From contig NZ_LOFH01000002.1 in the NCBI RefSeq assembly GCF_001469215.1, positions 186,001-250,000 on the forward strand: DNA of 64,000 bases, written 5' to 3'. Each line of letters starts with the position of its first letter. Positions within the stretch are counted from its first letter, which is position 1. The notes beneath the pieces are model-generated. The model searched no databases. It saw only the letters and a program-made list of their open reading frames with translations, and was not told the origin of the DNA. The translations under genes were made by a program, and so were the position numbers. Shown piece by piece: positions 62,845 through 64,000 of this stretch. The DNA is from Pseudoalteromonas sp. H105. GTDB lineage: Bacteria; Pseudomonadota; Gammaproteobacteria; Enterobacterales; Alteromonadaceae.

Positions 62845-64000
62845 TTAGCGATGCTTTTCAAGCATCGATAATGCAAGTGCTTCGGCTGCTTTAATACCAT
62901 CAATACCTGCAGATAGAATCCCGCCAGCATAACCTGCACCTTCCCCTGCTGGATACAACCCTTGCGTATTAATACTTTGCATCGTTTTATCGCGTTTGAT
63001 ACAAATAGGTGAAGAGGTCCGTGTTTCAACACCGGTTAACAGGCCATCATTGGTTGAAAACCCGCGAATTTTTTTGTTAAATGCGGGGATCGCTTCTCTA
63101 ATCGCTTCAATAGCAAATTTAGGCAAAACATTCCCTAAATCAGTCAGTTTAATGCCGGGAGTATAAGACGGTTTAACATCACCGATATCACTAGAATCTT
63201 TGCCTTTTAAGAAATCACCAATTAACTGCGCGGGAGCATCATAGCTGCTCCCACCAAGTTCATAGGCTTGTTCTTCCAATTTACGCTGTAAATCAATGCC
63301 TGCCAGCGGATGACCTGGGAAATCTTTTTCAGGCGAAATACCAACAACGATTGCGCTGTTTGCGTTTCGTTCATTACGCGAGTATTGACTCATACCATTA
63401 GTTACAACGCGGCCTTCTTCTGAGGTTGCAGCAACCACAGTGCCACCTGGGCACATACAAAAACTATAAACCGTGCGTCCATTATCACAGTGGTGAACAA
63501 GTTTATAATCCGCAGCACCTAAGATTGGATTACCGGCATTGTCACCAAAACGGCATTCGTCAATCATTGATTGCTTGTGTTCGATTCTAAACCCGACAGA
63601 AAACGGCTTCGCTTCAACATAAATACCTTTGTCATGGACCATTTTAAATGTATCGCGTGCACTGTGCCCTACAGCAAGTACAACATGCTGCGTATCAATT
63701 TGCTCACCATTAGAGAGTTTTAAACCTGTCACTTGGCCTTCATCGAGTAAGATATCATCAACGCGAGTGCTAAAACGTATCTCACCGCCAAGCTCTTCAA
63801 TGCGTGCACGCATTTTTTCAATCATGGTCACTAACTTAAATGTTCCGATATGGGGCTTGCTGACATACATAATTTCTTCAGGTGCACCTGCTTCAACAAA
63901 CTCTGTAATAACTTTACGGCCATAATGTTTTGGGTCTTTAACTTGGCTGTAAAGTTTACCGTCTGAAAAAGTACCTGCGCCACCTTCACCAAACTGAACA
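62845..64000 (-). CDS. FAD-dependent dehydrogenase (COG2509 type), 5' end beyond window
   Basis: The frame is open from 64000 to the stop at 62845 (about 384 residues). The first visible part, FGEGGAGTFSDGKLYSQVKD, is the substrate-site signature of COG2509 uncharacterised FAD-dependent dehydrogenases. VVLAVGHSARDTFKMV is a Rossmann/flavin element and GLYPAGEGAGYAGGILSAGI near the C-terminus contains the second GxGxxG-like FAD contact. The N-terminal dinucleotide fold is missing only because the window ends. An internal ATG at 63870 is not the start. It shares the terminator with rhlE. Its substrate is unknown. Confidence 0.85.
   Translation of the reverse strand, partial: VQFGEGGAGTFSDGKLYSQVKDPKHYGRKVITEFVEAGAPEEIMYVSKPHIGTFKLVTMIEKMRARIEELGGEIRFSTRVDDILLDEGQVTGLKLSNGEQIDTQHVVLAVGHSARDTFKMVHDKGIYVEAKPFSVGFRIEHKQSMIDECRFGDNAGNPILGAADYKLVHHCDNGRTVYSFCMCPGGTVVAATSEEGRVVTNGMSQYSRNERNANSAIVVGISPEKDFPGHPLAGIDLQRKLEEQAYELGGSSYDAPAQLIGDFLKGKDSSDIGDVKPSYTPGIKLTDLGNVLPKFAIEAIREAIPAFNKKIRGFSTNDGLLTGVETRTSSPICIKRDKTMQSINTQGLYPAGEGAGYAGGILSAGIDGIKAAEALALSMLEKHR

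Overview
This window looks like a chromosome segment from a marine gammaproteobacterium of the order Alteromonadales, most likely Pseudoalteromonas or a close relative. The evidence is an AT-rich base composition, Alteromonadales-like proteins (FadE, PqiABC, DUF6279 and DUF4105 proteins), zinc-independent ribosomal protein paralogues of the YkgM/YkgO type, and a REP-associated transposase of a type I associate with Pseudoalteromonas and Shewanella. This assignment is inference from memory of these families; no search was run. No rRNA, tRNA or CRISPR array was seen.

Layout. 1-6.6 kb: the end of a porin gene, an SLC13 anion symporter, a coniferyl-aldehyde-type dehydrogenase, a Sel1 repeat protein, a Fur-box promoter driving what appears to be a RyhB-type small RNA, and a DUF6279 lipoprotein. 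5.6-13.9 kb: a LysR regulator divergent from a complete tripartite RND efflux operon, followed by a medium-chain reductase and an acetyltransferase. 13.9-19.2 kb (minus strand): pqiABC, a frameshifted solute-binding protein gene and a thioesterase. 19.4-26.1 kb: dnaK and dnaJ behind a sigma-32-type promoter, ybaK, and fadE behind a FadR-like operator.

26.2-32.3 kb is an accessory island. It holds the 3' end of an RHS gene with a toxin-like tip and its partner, a small tyrosine recombinase, a second decayed toxin with its lipoprotein partner, a truncated second recombinase copy with the same leader, a third toxin/immunity fragment, and a REP-associated Y1 transposase broken by a 71-bp insertion. 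Repeats at the joints suggest that toxin-immunity cassettes were moved or swapped here.

32.5-43.9 kb: a large lipoprotein, a beta-lactamase-fold serine hydrolase, a MITE-like element of about 300 bp, a four-gene PAS kinase/receiver/EAL signalling operon, a small-molecule kinase with a Gfo/Idh/MocA oxidoreductase, and a periplasmic binding protein. 44-51 kb: upp-uraA for uracil salvage, then a three-gene glucosylglycerate operon. That operon encodes a fused glycerate kinase-phosphatase, a glucosyl-3-phosphoglycerate synthase and a GH13_18 phosphorylase, which together could form a closed cycle for a compatible solute. 51-64 kb: a sugar-type binding protein, a cytochrome b562-like protein, the L36/L31 paralogue pair behind a Zur-like site, an AraC regulator divergent from an SRPBCC/sterol-desaturase pair, several uncharacterised genes, a DapA-family aldolase, a DUF4105/DUF3015 pair, an RhlE-type helicase, and a FAD-dependent dehydrogenase that runs off the window end.
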